In this document: positions 9,401-17,213 of the stretch, piece after piece
Layout of the letters: each line of letters begins with the position of its first letter
Position numbering within the stretch: position 1 is the first letter of the stretch
Assembly: GCF_016811235.1 (NCBI RefSeq)
Contig: NZ_JAFBID010000002.1
Coordinates: 124,001-188,000 of the forward strand
Direction: 5' to 3'
Length of the DNA stretch: 64,000 nt
Source of the DNA: Microvirga arabica
Lineage (GTDB): Bacteria > Pseudomonadota > Alphaproteobacteria > Rhizobiales > Beijerinckiaceae
Program-made: the position numbers and the translations under genes
The notes under the pieces: model-generated
Databases searched by the model: none
What the model was told of the DNA's origin: nothing
The model's input: only the letters and a program-made list of their open reading frames with translations

Positions 9401-10197
9401 TGGACGTCCATGACCGCACGAAAGAGACCGTCGTTGCCCTGAATACGGCTTATGGCACGAAGGAACGGCACGGGATCACCATCTCGCGCGAGTCCAATGA
9501 TGGCTTGGTTGTCGGCAATGTCACGTTCGACAATGCAGGCTCGGGTATCGTTATCGATCGTAACAGCACGAACAATGTCATTCATGCCAACAGTTCGTTC
9601 AGAAACGAGCAAGACGGCGTAACGATATTTGAGAGCTCCTGCAATGTTCTGGCCAACAACTACCTTGCGAGCAACAGGAGAGACGGGTTGAAGGTGCGTA
9701 ACAGCATCGACGTTGGGGCATATTCAAACCGTATCGAGGCTAATGCCAATTCCGGCGTCAGCGCATACATCGCCAACATCATAGCGCAGAAGAGTGGGGG
9801 GCGTCCAAATCCTGACCTCGCCAGCTATCTTCCAATGACCAGCCTTTCTCTCAGGCACAATCGCTTCTCTGCAAATGGAGTCGGCATCAACGCGCAAGGG
9901 GTATCGAGCCTCGCGATGTCGTCCAACAGTTTCGTGAAGCAGTCCCGGCGTCTCCTCGGTGGTGATATTCGCGGGCTGGAAGGTCAGATCCTGCGCCTTA
10001 CGTCCCGATCGGATGTTCTCGTTGCGAGCACCTGCCGACCGGCGAAGCCGGTATCAGCGTGCCGCTTGCGGGATCAGGGCTTCTTCCAGGGGGAGAGCGA
10101 GCTGCAGGTCTTCAGGTCCCAAGGAGGATCCGATTGCACCGATGTGGATGGAAGCGTGCAGCATCGTGCCTTCTTCAGCGCACCTCAAGGCACATAG
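6457..10197 (+). CDS. algG: Fusion protein: exported TPR-like domain plus AlgG-type mannuronan C5-epimerase
   Basis: 1246 residues. ATG 6457 lies 23 bases inside algA and is preceded by GGAGG. Residues 1-30 form a signal peptide (VAVLFMSMALTSSAMA). About 35-680 is an alanine-rich helical repeat region of TPR type (for example AFVDLAHAYAKAGAQDRALR). An acidic linker (about 690-720) precedes the C-terminal domain (about 760-1200), which aligns with AlgG: a right-handed beta-helix with YGTKERHGITISRE, IVIDRNSTNN and NRRDGLKVRNS. AlgG converts mannuronate to guluronate in the polymer. The active-site motif DPHDR of Pseudomonas reads DVHDR here (983-987). Pseudomonas AlgG lacks the large repeat domain; the fusion may take over the scaffold role of AlgK (inference). 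Confidence 0.88.
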   Translation: MTASSRSEGRRRLRVAVLFMSMALTSSAMAQGGNEVSRLADEARQTFLSAEQNGVNLKQKAGFYQVARARLRLLEKFAGQENAGSAELRDGARAELMRLADDGLSHDILGSFLLQSSLGDITGAASVADRVEVGVSLHQIAAEQRSPAYRSAAFVDLAHAYAKAGAQDRALRYASLAIEAADQVPEIGTRGGAYKAAARVAAGLGPSGMELADRAVARIPQPRDRAHARHELARIQLKGSAWEKATDTKLIEEAKRRLESGDLPGSALLALSLMDSKARDGLLSNLIDAGISRREDRVALLAAQGLAGASNQDKAIAALVEHYVDQGAAFRAAEMLNAMQDSPGKALIQLKLASHLKQSGYDTMAAQLLSAGTRHIDMYGEAMQRAVLPGVVRALTGSERLDEALRYAERIGPDAEGSSVLGELAKKLADHGRVPDAEALLSRLVDKDHRSHALSGIARAKARAGDVAGAMQLVPELVGAKDVGRVLAAVVNVHSRSGDFDQAISAAEQIEDTDSRLAALFDVARQARQKDKGQISERALNGAVRTAEGVEAGARDKVLLEIIRHFAFATNKAEARDLVGRIADPAIRTRAEQLIVAADVRDLAGKRGRGEIPDVLLARGIERIEADEDKAELALQLAALPESGTHAVDLIRTIQDQRFRGATFRRFAERRADLLRKPSAEEPSTGVPQDVQTVASVSEEPEETAQEIQTRRGLALILGDAGKATGAMEQLPRSFVTAADVRAGTPWPHDATVGATFANHNPYIAKFFEDDEQGSTRLEQAVRHQGLSSPRVIVVQGGVATLGMVARQLQGTDARELIEHSAGAVTVRAPIFVAPGATLILSRLDSPTYRLSASAGAFIVNAGNVHIVDAEVVGYDETSGRPLWADPDKITKFRPFLLTWGDGRMNVASSTLVALGYGNAKSFGLSYSSGPERVAELRDQSRPTGIVVDSVFHNLHFGFHSYEAERIQVVGNEFRDSVVYALDVHDRTKETVVALNTAYGTKERHGITISRESNDGLVVGNVTFDNAGSGIVIDRNSTNNVIHANSSFRNEQDGVTIFESSCNVLANNYLASNRRDGLKVRNSIDVGAYSNRIEANANSGVSAYIANIIAQKSGGRPNPDLASYLPMTSLSLRHNRFSANGVGINAQGVSSLAMSSNSFVKQSRRLLGGDIRGLEGQILRLTSRSDVLVASTCRPAKPVSACRLRDQGFFQGESELQVFRSQGGSDCTDVDGSVQHRAFFSAPQGT

Positions 10198-10204
10198 AGG
10201 CAGC

Positions 10205-11302
10205 ATGAAACAGGTTCTCATCGTTCTCCTGCTGAATCTTCTGACGATCGGTTCGTCTTTCGCACAGAGCAAAGGGCACGGACTTTTTGATGTGGATCTC
10301 CGTAGGACCGCACTGGGGCAGCCAACTTTCACGAGTGCGCGCGCGGCTTGCCTTGCTATTCCGCGCGATCCGGCGTGGAGCAGCCTCAAACCGGTCGACC
10401 GCTTGAAGAGCACTGAGGGATACGGGACGGACGGGGCTGCCAATGATTATGCCTGGGCCGTCATGGTGCTCACCGGACGTGCGCTTGCAGGTGACACTGC
10501 ATCGGAAACATCTTTGCGTGATCTTCTGCTCGCCTGGGCCAAAGCCAAGGCTTTCGCCGATACGGAGGTTGAGCACGACGCTTATTATGCCTTGAAGCGC
10601 GTCCTTCTGCCCACCGTCGTGGCGTTCTCGGTCCTGCAGCGTGGGCTGGATGAGGGGCAGAGCCGGATGTTGTCCGAGTGGATCGATCCCCTGGTCCGCA
10701 AGATTGATCGAACATTCGACGGCGTCGTTGACCGCAACAACCACCGCTATCTCGCAGACAGCGTGCTGATGACGTGGGGAGCTGTCGTGAGAGACGAGGC
10801 TCTCTACGCAAAAGGGGACGAGCGCTATCGCGCAATCCTGGCAGAGGCGCGTCCTGATGGGAGCCTCGCTCTGGAGACCAGGCGAGGGGCCAGGGCTCTC
10901 TGGTACATGCGCCAGTCTCTGGCGAGCCTCACTGTGATGGCGGAGGTGGCTGCCACACGCGGCACTAACTTCTACGATCTCCGGGTTGGAGAGGTGAACT
11001 TTGACCGGGTCTTGTCCTATCTTCTGAATGGCATAGCGGAGCCCAACGTCGCGATGGCCTACGCGTCCGAGAACTACATTCCGGGCGGTGAGACGGATGC
11101 CCGCCGCCAGGATCTCGGTTTCTTGACGAAGCGCAGCCATGGGCGTCACTACATGGCCTGGACCGAGCCTCTGGTCGCAAGGGATCGGGCAGGCCTCGCC
11201 ACAAAAAGGTTGAAAGCATTGTTCGTGCGCAACATCCGCTCGGATCGGCCACTCATCGATGAATTTGTTGGTGGCAATGCCACATGCTTCTGGGGACGCT
11301 GA
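10205..11302 (+). CDS. algL: Periplasmic alginate lyase AlgL (PL5)
   Basis: 365 residues, starting with a signal peptide (MKQVLIVLLLNLLTIGSSFA|Q). ATG 10205 lies seven bases after algG with GAGG in front; longer frames upstream are inside algG. PL5 lyases cleave polymannuronate by beta-elimination and clear polymer that strays in the periplasm. The catalytic set known from Sphingomonas A1-III (Asn, His, Arg, Tyr) is all present: N179-H180 in RNNHRY and R227...Y234 in RGARALWY, spaced seven residues apart as in the known enzyme. The stop overlaps the next start by one base (TGATG). Confidence 0.87.
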   Translation: MKQVLIVLLLNLLTIGSSFAQSKGHGLFDVDLRRTALGQPTFTSARAACLAIPRDPAWSSLKPVDRLKSTEGYGTDGAANDYAWAVMVLTGRALAGDTASETSLRDLLLAWAKAKAFADTEVEHDAYYALKRVLLPTVVAFSVLQRGLDEGQSRMLSEWIDPLVRKIDRTFDGVVDRNNHRYLADSVLMTWGAVVRDEALYAKGDERYRAILAEARPDGSLALETRRGARALWYMRQSLASLTVMAEVAATRGTNFYDLRVGEVNFDRVLSYLLNGIAEPNVAMAYASENYIPGGETDARRQDLGFLTKRSHGRHYMAWTEPLVARDRAGLATKRLKALFVRNIRSDRPLIDEFVGGNATCFWGR

Positions 11303-14232
11303 TGGCTAGAATCAAACCGCTTCTCGCCAGCACTGCTGCAACCGTCGCCATATTGTTGTGTTCGGCAGTCCAGGCACAGGATATGGCGCGTACCGAACTT
11401 CAGGCTCGTTACCGTGCCGCAACGGCGAAAATGGCGGAGCTGAAGCAGCGGAGCGATCCCAACGCTCTTCTTGAGCAAGGGCAACTGCTTCAGGACGGAG
11501 TCCCGGTCAGTGAAACCAACCCACTCAAAGCCCGTCGCCTCGATGAGGCAGAGCGCCTTTATGACCAGGCGCTCGCAATGCCAGGAGTTCACTGGCCCTC
11601 TGCTGCTGTACGCCGGGCCAAGCTGATCCTGTCGCGCGACAAAGACCAGCCTTCCATTCAGAAGGCGATGGACCTCCTGCGCCGAGCAGCAGCGCTGCAG
11701 AATCACGAAGCCGCCTTTCTGCTGGCAGGCCTGATGGAAGCGGGCGTCGGAGGAAAACGGGATCTGGAAGCGGCAAAGAATCTGTACCAGATCGCTCTGC
11801 GGTCGGAGCATGGTCCCTCGGGCCTAGCTCTTGCGCGACTGGAGACGGATCCCGCCAAGGCGAATGTATTTGCAACGCAGGGACTAAAGCTTCTCTTCCA
11901 AGATGCAAGGCAGGGATCTGCGGAAGCGGCGAGAGTATTGGCCGATCATTACCGGACAACGGGTGATGGGCCGGAGCGCCTGAGTGCTGCGATCGAGTGG
12001 TATCAACGGGCCATCGAGCTCGGCGACGCGGAGGCTGCCTTGCGGTTGGGCCGTATGCGTCTCGATCCGAAGTCGCCTCTGCGACAGCCGCAGGAGGCCC
12101 GGGGTGCCTTTGTGAAGGCTGCTGAGCGCGGTTCGGTCGAGGCTGCCATGATCCTTGCGGAGGATCCCTACAATGGTGCCGCTCTCGGCGTTCAGAACGG
12201 TGTTGCTGAACTGTGGCTCAACCGTGCCATTGAGACGAAGGCGCCTCGTGCGCTGGTCCTTGCAGCCGAAATCCGCAGCCAGTCTGGCGATGAAGGACGT
12301 ACAGCTGCCAGAAGCCTCCTGCACGAGGCGCTGCAACGGGTGGATGACGATGCAACGGCACTCCTGGCCCTCGGACGCCATGTTCGCGATGGCGTGCTGA
12401 TTGAACGCGATGTCCCGCTTGCCCTGAAGCTCTTCGACAGAGCAGCAATCAGCGACAACACCATGGCTTATTATGAGTTCGCCCGTACCGCGTTGAGCCA
12501 CCAGGATGCGGTAGGGGATGAAATGCTCCCGACAGCCATCGACCGTCTTAGAACTGCGGCAGAGCGTGGGCACGTCAAGGCAGCTGTCGTGATGGGAGAT
12601 GCGCTGCTGCTCGGGCAGGGTGTTCCGGAATCACAAACCGCAGCCATGGAATGGTATCAGCGGGCGGCCGCAAGCGGATCGCCTGTTGCTTATATTCGCC
12701 TCGGAGATGTTTATGCCGGCCGCTCCGCAGGGCTGGAGGCTCCACAGGCCCTGGACTGGTACCGCAAGGCAGCCGAAGCCAACAGCGCGATCGGGATGGT
12801 TCGCCTCGGCAAAATGTTCAATGAGGGCCGGGGGGTGCCTCAGGATCAGGCCCTCGCCGCAACATGGTTTAGCCGCGCGGCTGCTGCAGGCAGTGGAGCC
12901 GCCATGGTCGAGTTGAGCTCTCTCTACTCGCGTGCCGGCGGGGCTGGGCACTTCAATCTGGCTCGTGACTCGCTCGAGAAAGCTATTCGTACCGGCGATG
13001 CGCGTGCGCCGATTGCCTTGGCAAAGCTTTATCTCGTTCGTGGGGAGCGAACGCTTGCCGAGATGACGCTCAGGAGATCTGCAGACAGCGGCAACGCGGA
13101 AGCCGCGCTGAGCCTGGCGGAACTTTATCTGTCCGGTCAGGCAACTGCAGAACAGCAAAGCGCTGCGCGCCGGTGGCTGGTCGTCGCCGAGAAGGCCATG
13201 GCGAGGGATGACGATCAGGCGAGCAGGATCGCCTCAATGTATCTGCGGCTCCCGGACACAGCATCAACCGAGCACGGTTCCTCCGCATTGGAATTGTTGG
13301 TCAGGAAGAACAACTCGGAAGCAATGGCCCTGTTGGCAAGTGCACTTCTCCATGGAACCGGCATACAGCGCGATCCGGTGCGAGCCGAAGCTTTGTTCCG
13401 CCGTGCCATTCAGCTTGGGCATGATGGGGCGCGCTTCATACTCGCTAAAGCCTACCGGGACGGGGATGGGCTGCAGCGCGATCCTGCTCGGGCATTCGCA
13501 CTTTATCGCGAGATCTACAGAGACGAGCCAGGCGATACGAAGATCCAGATTGCCTTGGGCGATGCCTATGCTCGTGGTGACGGCGTTGCTCCGAACCGGC
13601 GACTGGCTGCTGAATTCTACGCTCAGGCGGCTCGCCAGGGAGATCCGGATGGACAGGTTCGTCTCGGAACCGCTTATCTTTATGGCGCAGGAGTGGATCG
13701 CGACAGCCAGAAATCGGATCATTGGTTTTCCCGCGCGGGCGAAGCCGGTGTGATCGAGGCGAAGGTTCAGCTCGGCAGCGCGAAATTGTCCGGACTTGCA
13801 GGAAATGTCGATGCGGAGGGGGCTTTCGCTTCCTACCTTCGCGCTGCGGAAGCAGGCTCCCAAACCGCAATGATCGAGGTGGCACGCGCTCTGATGAAGG
13901 GCTTTGGAACCCTTGCTGACCCGCCGCTGGCGAAGATGTGGCTGGAGCGGGCGGCAGCTCTTGGCTCACTAGATGCGATGTTCGAACTCCATCGTCTGCA
14001 TGATGTGGGGACGAAGCCCAATGCTCGTGAGGCTGAGCGGTGGCTTAGGCAGGCTGCGCAGAGTGGCCATGCCGCCGCCATGTACCGCCTCGCACTCCGT
14101 CATCAGCAAGGCGCGTCCGAGCAGGACAGGATGGTGGCCCGGGAATGGCTCGAAAAGGCTGCTCAGGCCGGCCATTCGCAGGCTGCCAAGGCACTTCAGA
14201 AACTCACTACGTCTGGGGCAGTGCCGGGATGA
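11302..14232 (+). CDS. Exported Sel1-repeat protein A of the alginate operon
   Basis: 976 residues. ATG 11302 overlaps the algL stop and gives a signal peptide ending AVQAQ (about residue 21). The rest is an almost unbroken array of Sel1-like repeats of about 36 residues with the pattern A-x-x-LG-x-x-Y-x-x-G-x-GV-x-x-D-x-x-x-A-x-x-W-Y-x-x-A-A-x-x-G. Pseudomonas AlgK is a shorter Sel1/TPR outer-membrane lipoprotein that holds the secretion complex together. This protein has no lipobox cysteine at the cleavage site, so it is not a simple AlgK orthologue. A scaffold role in export is inferred from fold and position. Confidence 0.8.
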   Translation: MARIKPLLASTAATVAILLCSAVQAQDMARTELQARYRAATAKMAELKQRSDPNALLEQGQLLQDGVPVSETNPLKARRLDEAERLYDQALAMPGVHWPSAAVRRAKLILSRDKDQPSIQKAMDLLRRAAALQNHEAAFLLAGLMEAGVGGKRDLEAAKNLYQIALRSEHGPSGLALARLETDPAKANVFATQGLKLLFQDARQGSAEAARVLADHYRTTGDGPERLSAAIEWYQRAIELGDAEAALRLGRMRLDPKSPLRQPQEARGAFVKAAERGSVEAAMILAEDPYNGAALGVQNGVAELWLNRAIETKAPRALVLAAEIRSQSGDEGRTAARSLLHEALQRVDDDATALLALGRHVRDGVLIERDVPLALKLFDRAAISDNTMAYYEFARTALSHQDAVGDEMLPTAIDRLRTAAERGHVKAAVVMGDALLLGQGVPESQTAAMEWYQRAAASGSPVAYIRLGDVYAGRSAGLEAPQALDWYRKAAEANSAIGMVRLGKMFNEGRGVPQDQALAATWFSRAAAAGSGAAMVELSSLYSRAGGAGHFNLARDSLEKAIRTGDARAPIALAKLYLVRGERTLAEMTLRRSADSGNAEAALSLAELYLSGQATAEQQSAARRWLVVAEKAMARDDDQASRIASMYLRLPDTASTEHGSSALELLVRKNNSEAMALLASALLHGTGIQRDPVRAEALFRRAIQLGHDGARFILAKAYRDGDGLQRDPARAFALYREIYRDEPGDTKIQIALGDAYARGDGVAPNRRLAAEFYAQAARQGDPDGQVRLGTAYLYGAGVDRDSQKSDHWFSRAGEAGVIEAKVQLGSAKLSGLAGNVDAEGAFASYLRAAEAGSQTAMIEVARALMKGFGTLADPPLAKMWLERAAALGSLDAMFELHRLHDVGTKPNAREAERWLRQAAQSGHAAAMYRLALRHQQGASEQDRMVAREWLEKAAQAGHSQAAKALQKLTTSGAVPG

Positions 14233-14304
14233 GAGGCTGACCACGTGGCAACAAGTGTGAGGCAGCGAGCCTCGGAACAGGTTGAGGCAGAACGGAGTGT
14301 GACA

Positions 14305-17157
14305 ATGACGATCCTCACCCGCTCGGCCGGCATGAAAGTAGGAAGCGTCATGGCGCAATCGTTAGCGACTCTCGCCGGCACGGCATTAACCGCGTTGATC
14401 GTCCTCGCCGGCTCTGCCGGGGCTCAAGTTCCGTCGGCGCAGTCGCTGGCACCCACGTCGGATTTCAGCACGATCTGCACACCGGCACCGAAGCCTTTTC
14501 TGACGCGCGATTGGAGCAAGTGGGACAAATCTCAGCCGGTCGTCGACCCTGAAGAAATGTATGATGCGGCGATTGCGTACGCCGAGGGAAGTGCCACTCT
14601 CAAGCGTGATCCCGTCGCGGCGAAGCGCCTCCTCGAAGACCTGTCGGATCGGGCATGGCCAGGGCGGGGCCGAGCCCACTACAGGCTCGGCAAGCTGCTC
14701 CTCGATCCGATTGCAGGACCTGTCGACCCTGAGCGAGCCGCGATGCACCTTGCGACAGCTTCATCCATGCTGAACCTGGACGCATCGGTTCTGCTGGCGG
14801 AGCTTCATGAGCAAGGCCGGATCAGCAGTGCCAGCTTGGCGGAGGCGGAGCGCCTCCTTCGTGCCGCGTCTGCCGCAGGTCATGTTGACGGTTTGATCGC
14901 CTTCGCCCGGCTTCAGCGCAGCGGCCGTCTTGGCGCGGTGCCTCAGGCTGGATCCAGCGACCTGATCAATCTTGCCCTGCAGTCCCTCCACGGAGACCTG
15001 AGCAGAGGGCGATGCTCCGCGCTTTATCGCATCGGGCTTATCCTCAGCGACGAAAGCCTCGTTCCCGGCGGCGTACAGGAGGCCATCAAATGGTTTGAGG
15101 CTGGCGCCCGCCAGGGCGACGCAAACGCCGATCTGGCTCTTGCCGAAATTTATCTGCAGGAGCGTGTCAAAGCCACTCCGGACCGCTTCATTCATCATCT
15201 CGAACGAGCTGCGGAAGCCGGCAGGCCGCGCGCCATGACGTTGCTTGGCGAACGCCTCATGCTCGGAGATAAAGCGCCCAAGGATGTTCCGAAGGGCGTA
15301 GCATGGCTGGAGCGAGCCGGCCTCAATGCCGATCCTGAAGCATACAAGCTTCTTTCTCGCCACTACCGCGGGGATTTCGGGGCTGCTCCCGATTTACTGA
15401 GGGCCGCGGACGCCCTCCTCAAGGCGAGCCGGCTGCCAAGCCACAGCACGAGCATTCTTGTCGGTCTTGCACGGCTTTATGCCATCGGGCTGAATGGCCA
15501 GCCCGACGTCAAGGAGGCCCTGGCCTATTACCGTCAGGCCGCAGACAGGGGCGATGTGGGAGCCCTGACCGACATGGCGAAACTCCTGTTGAACCATCCG
15601 CAGGAAGGATCCCCGGAGACTCCCTTGCGACTGCTCAAGGAAGCCGCCGCCCGCAACCATCCTGAAGCCATGGGCGTTCTGGCGGACCTTTATGCCTGCA
15701 GTGCGATTGTTGCGCCCGATGCCTCCCAGGCAAGAGCCTGGCTGGACCGAGCAGCAGAGATGGGGCATGTCCGCAGCATTCTGGCGGTCGCATCGCGAAA
15801 TACATCCGATCAAGGATCCGCTCAGAAGAGTGCAGCGGCTCTCCTTCGTGCCGCAGAGCGAGACGACCGCGAAAGCATGGTTCTGCTCGCCCATGCGTTT
15901 CGGTCGGGTCTGGGTGTGAAGCAGGATGTTCAGGCCGCCGATCGGTGGCGGAGCGCCGCGCTCGCGCCGGGAGAGGGACGATCCCGTGCGCTACTCCTCA
16001 TGGCCCGCAGAATCCTGAGCGGTGAGGAAGGGAATCGGGATGATGCTGCAGCAAGAACCCTTCTCGAGCAGGCTGCCCGGGAAGGGGAGCCGGGCGCCCA
16101 ATTCGAGCTTGGACGCCTTCTGATCGGGCAACGGGGAGACAAGGCGTACGTTCTGCAGGGCCTGCAGCTTCTTCAGGCGGCCGCGGCCTCCGGAAATGCT
16201 GCAGCCATGCTGGCGCTGTCCGAGGCTCCGAGCGATCTGCTGTCTTCGACTGGGAAGACTGCACAGGAATGGAAGAAAGCGGCAGCAGAGGCCGGTCATG
16301 TTCGGGCTGCCATTGCGCTTGCATCAGGTGCGAAGGAGCCGGGGGATGCAGCAGGCTGGCTTACGCGCGCTGAGACGCTCCCCGTGTGCGTAACAAGGGA
16401 TATGGTCGAACTTGCACAGGCCTATCATAAATTGCCCGGCTCTCAGCATGTCGAGCGTGCACGGTACTGGATGGAAAAAGCTCTCGGCAATCTTCAGGCT
16501 GGAGCAAAGGATCCTGCCGCTTTGTTTTTGGCGGGGCGAGCCATGATCGACGGCGTTGGCGGAATGGCCGATAAAGAGGCGGCCATCACCCAGATAACGC
16601 TTGCTGCCGATGCGGGTCGGACCGATGCAATGCGGTATCTGGGACGTGGTTATCTATCCGGTCAGTTTGGTGAGCAGAACATGCAGACAGCTGTTGAATG
16701 GCTGTCGAAGGCTCTGCGCAACGGCGACGGCAGCGTGGCGGCCGATCTGTCCCGTCTTGCCGCTGTCCCTGGCAGCGAGGGATCTGCGGCGATTGCCGTC
16801 TTGAAGGAGAGCGCAGAGAGCGGCCTGGCGCCCGCCATGCGGGAATACGGCCGCAGCTTGCAACTTGGACTGGGGATGACCCCACAACCGGATATCGGCG
16901 CCTCCTGGTTGCGAAAAGCCGCAGAAGCTGGCGATACCGCTGCGATGAAGGAGCTTTCACGCGCCTATGCGTCTGGCTACGGCGTTGAACTTTCAGCCAG
17001 CGCCAGCACTGAATGGTTGCAACGTGCCGCAAAGGCCGGCGATGCAGAGGCCATGCAAGGCCTGAGCCTCGCCATGACCCTTGGCTTCGGAACGGATGTT
17101 GATCCTCTCGCAGCACAGGAGTGGCTGAAGACAGCCGAAGGGGCAACCCGGAAATGA
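14305..17157 (+). CDS. Exported Sel1-repeat protein B of the alginate operon
   Basis: About 950 residues from ATG 14305, which has GGAG at 14294-14297; a GTG at 14245 and ATGs at 14332 and 14350 are alternatives. A hydrophobic segment (TLAGTALTALIVLAGSAGAQ) acts as signal peptide. Sel1 repeats then run to the C-terminus (for example EAIKWFEAGARQGDANADLA and ASWLRKAAEAGDTAAMKELS). It resembles the preceding protein in size and design but not closely in sequence. The C-terminal repeats are the most regular. No catalytic domain is seen. It lies 72 bases after protein A, same operon. Confidence 0.78.
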   Translation: MTILTRSAGMKVGSVMAQSLATLAGTALTALIVLAGSAGAQVPSAQSLAPTSDFSTICTPAPKPFLTRDWSKWDKSQPVVDPEEMYDAAIAYAEGSATLKRDPVAAKRLLEDLSDRAWPGRGRAHYRLGKLLLDPIAGPVDPERAAMHLATASSMLNLDASVLLAELHEQGRISSASLAEAERLLRAASAAGHVDGLIAFARLQRSGRLGAVPQAGSSDLINLALQSLHGDLSRGRCSALYRIGLILSDESLVPGGVQEAIKWFEAGARQGDANADLALAEIYLQERVKATPDRFIHHLERAAEAGRPRAMTLLGERLMLGDKAPKDVPKGVAWLERAGLNADPEAYKLLSRHYRGDFGAAPDLLRAADALLKASRLPSHSTSILVGLARLYAIGLNGQPDVKEALAYYRQAADRGDVGALTDMAKLLLNHPQEGSPETPLRLLKEAAARNHPEAMGVLADLYACSAIVAPDASQARAWLDRAAEMGHVRSILAVASRNTSDQGSAQKSAAALLRAAERDDRESMVLLAHAFRSGLGVKQDVQAADRWRSAALAPGEGRSRALLLMARRILSGEEGNRDDAAARTLLEQAAREGEPGAQFELGRLLIGQRGDKAYVLQGLQLLQAAAASGNAAAMLALSEAPSDLLSSTGKTAQEWKKAAAEAGHVRAAIALASGAKEPGDAAGWLTRAETLPVCVTRDMVELAQAYHKLPGSQHVERARYWMEKALGNLQAGAKDPAALFLAGRAMIDGVGGMADKEAAITQITLAADAGRTDAMRYLGRGYLSGQFGEQNMQTAVEWLSKALRNGDGSVAADLSRLAAVPGSEGSAAIAVLKESAESGLAPAMREYGRSLQLGLGMTPQPDIGASWLRKAAEAGDTAAMKELSRAYASGYGVELSASASTEWLQRAAKAGDAEAMQGLSLAMTLGFGTDVDPLAAQEWLKTAEGATRK

Positions 17158-17213
17158 GCATTTGGAACGTAAAGCGCGTGCGGCCGTCTCTATTCGGCGG
17201 TTGGGAGAGACAA

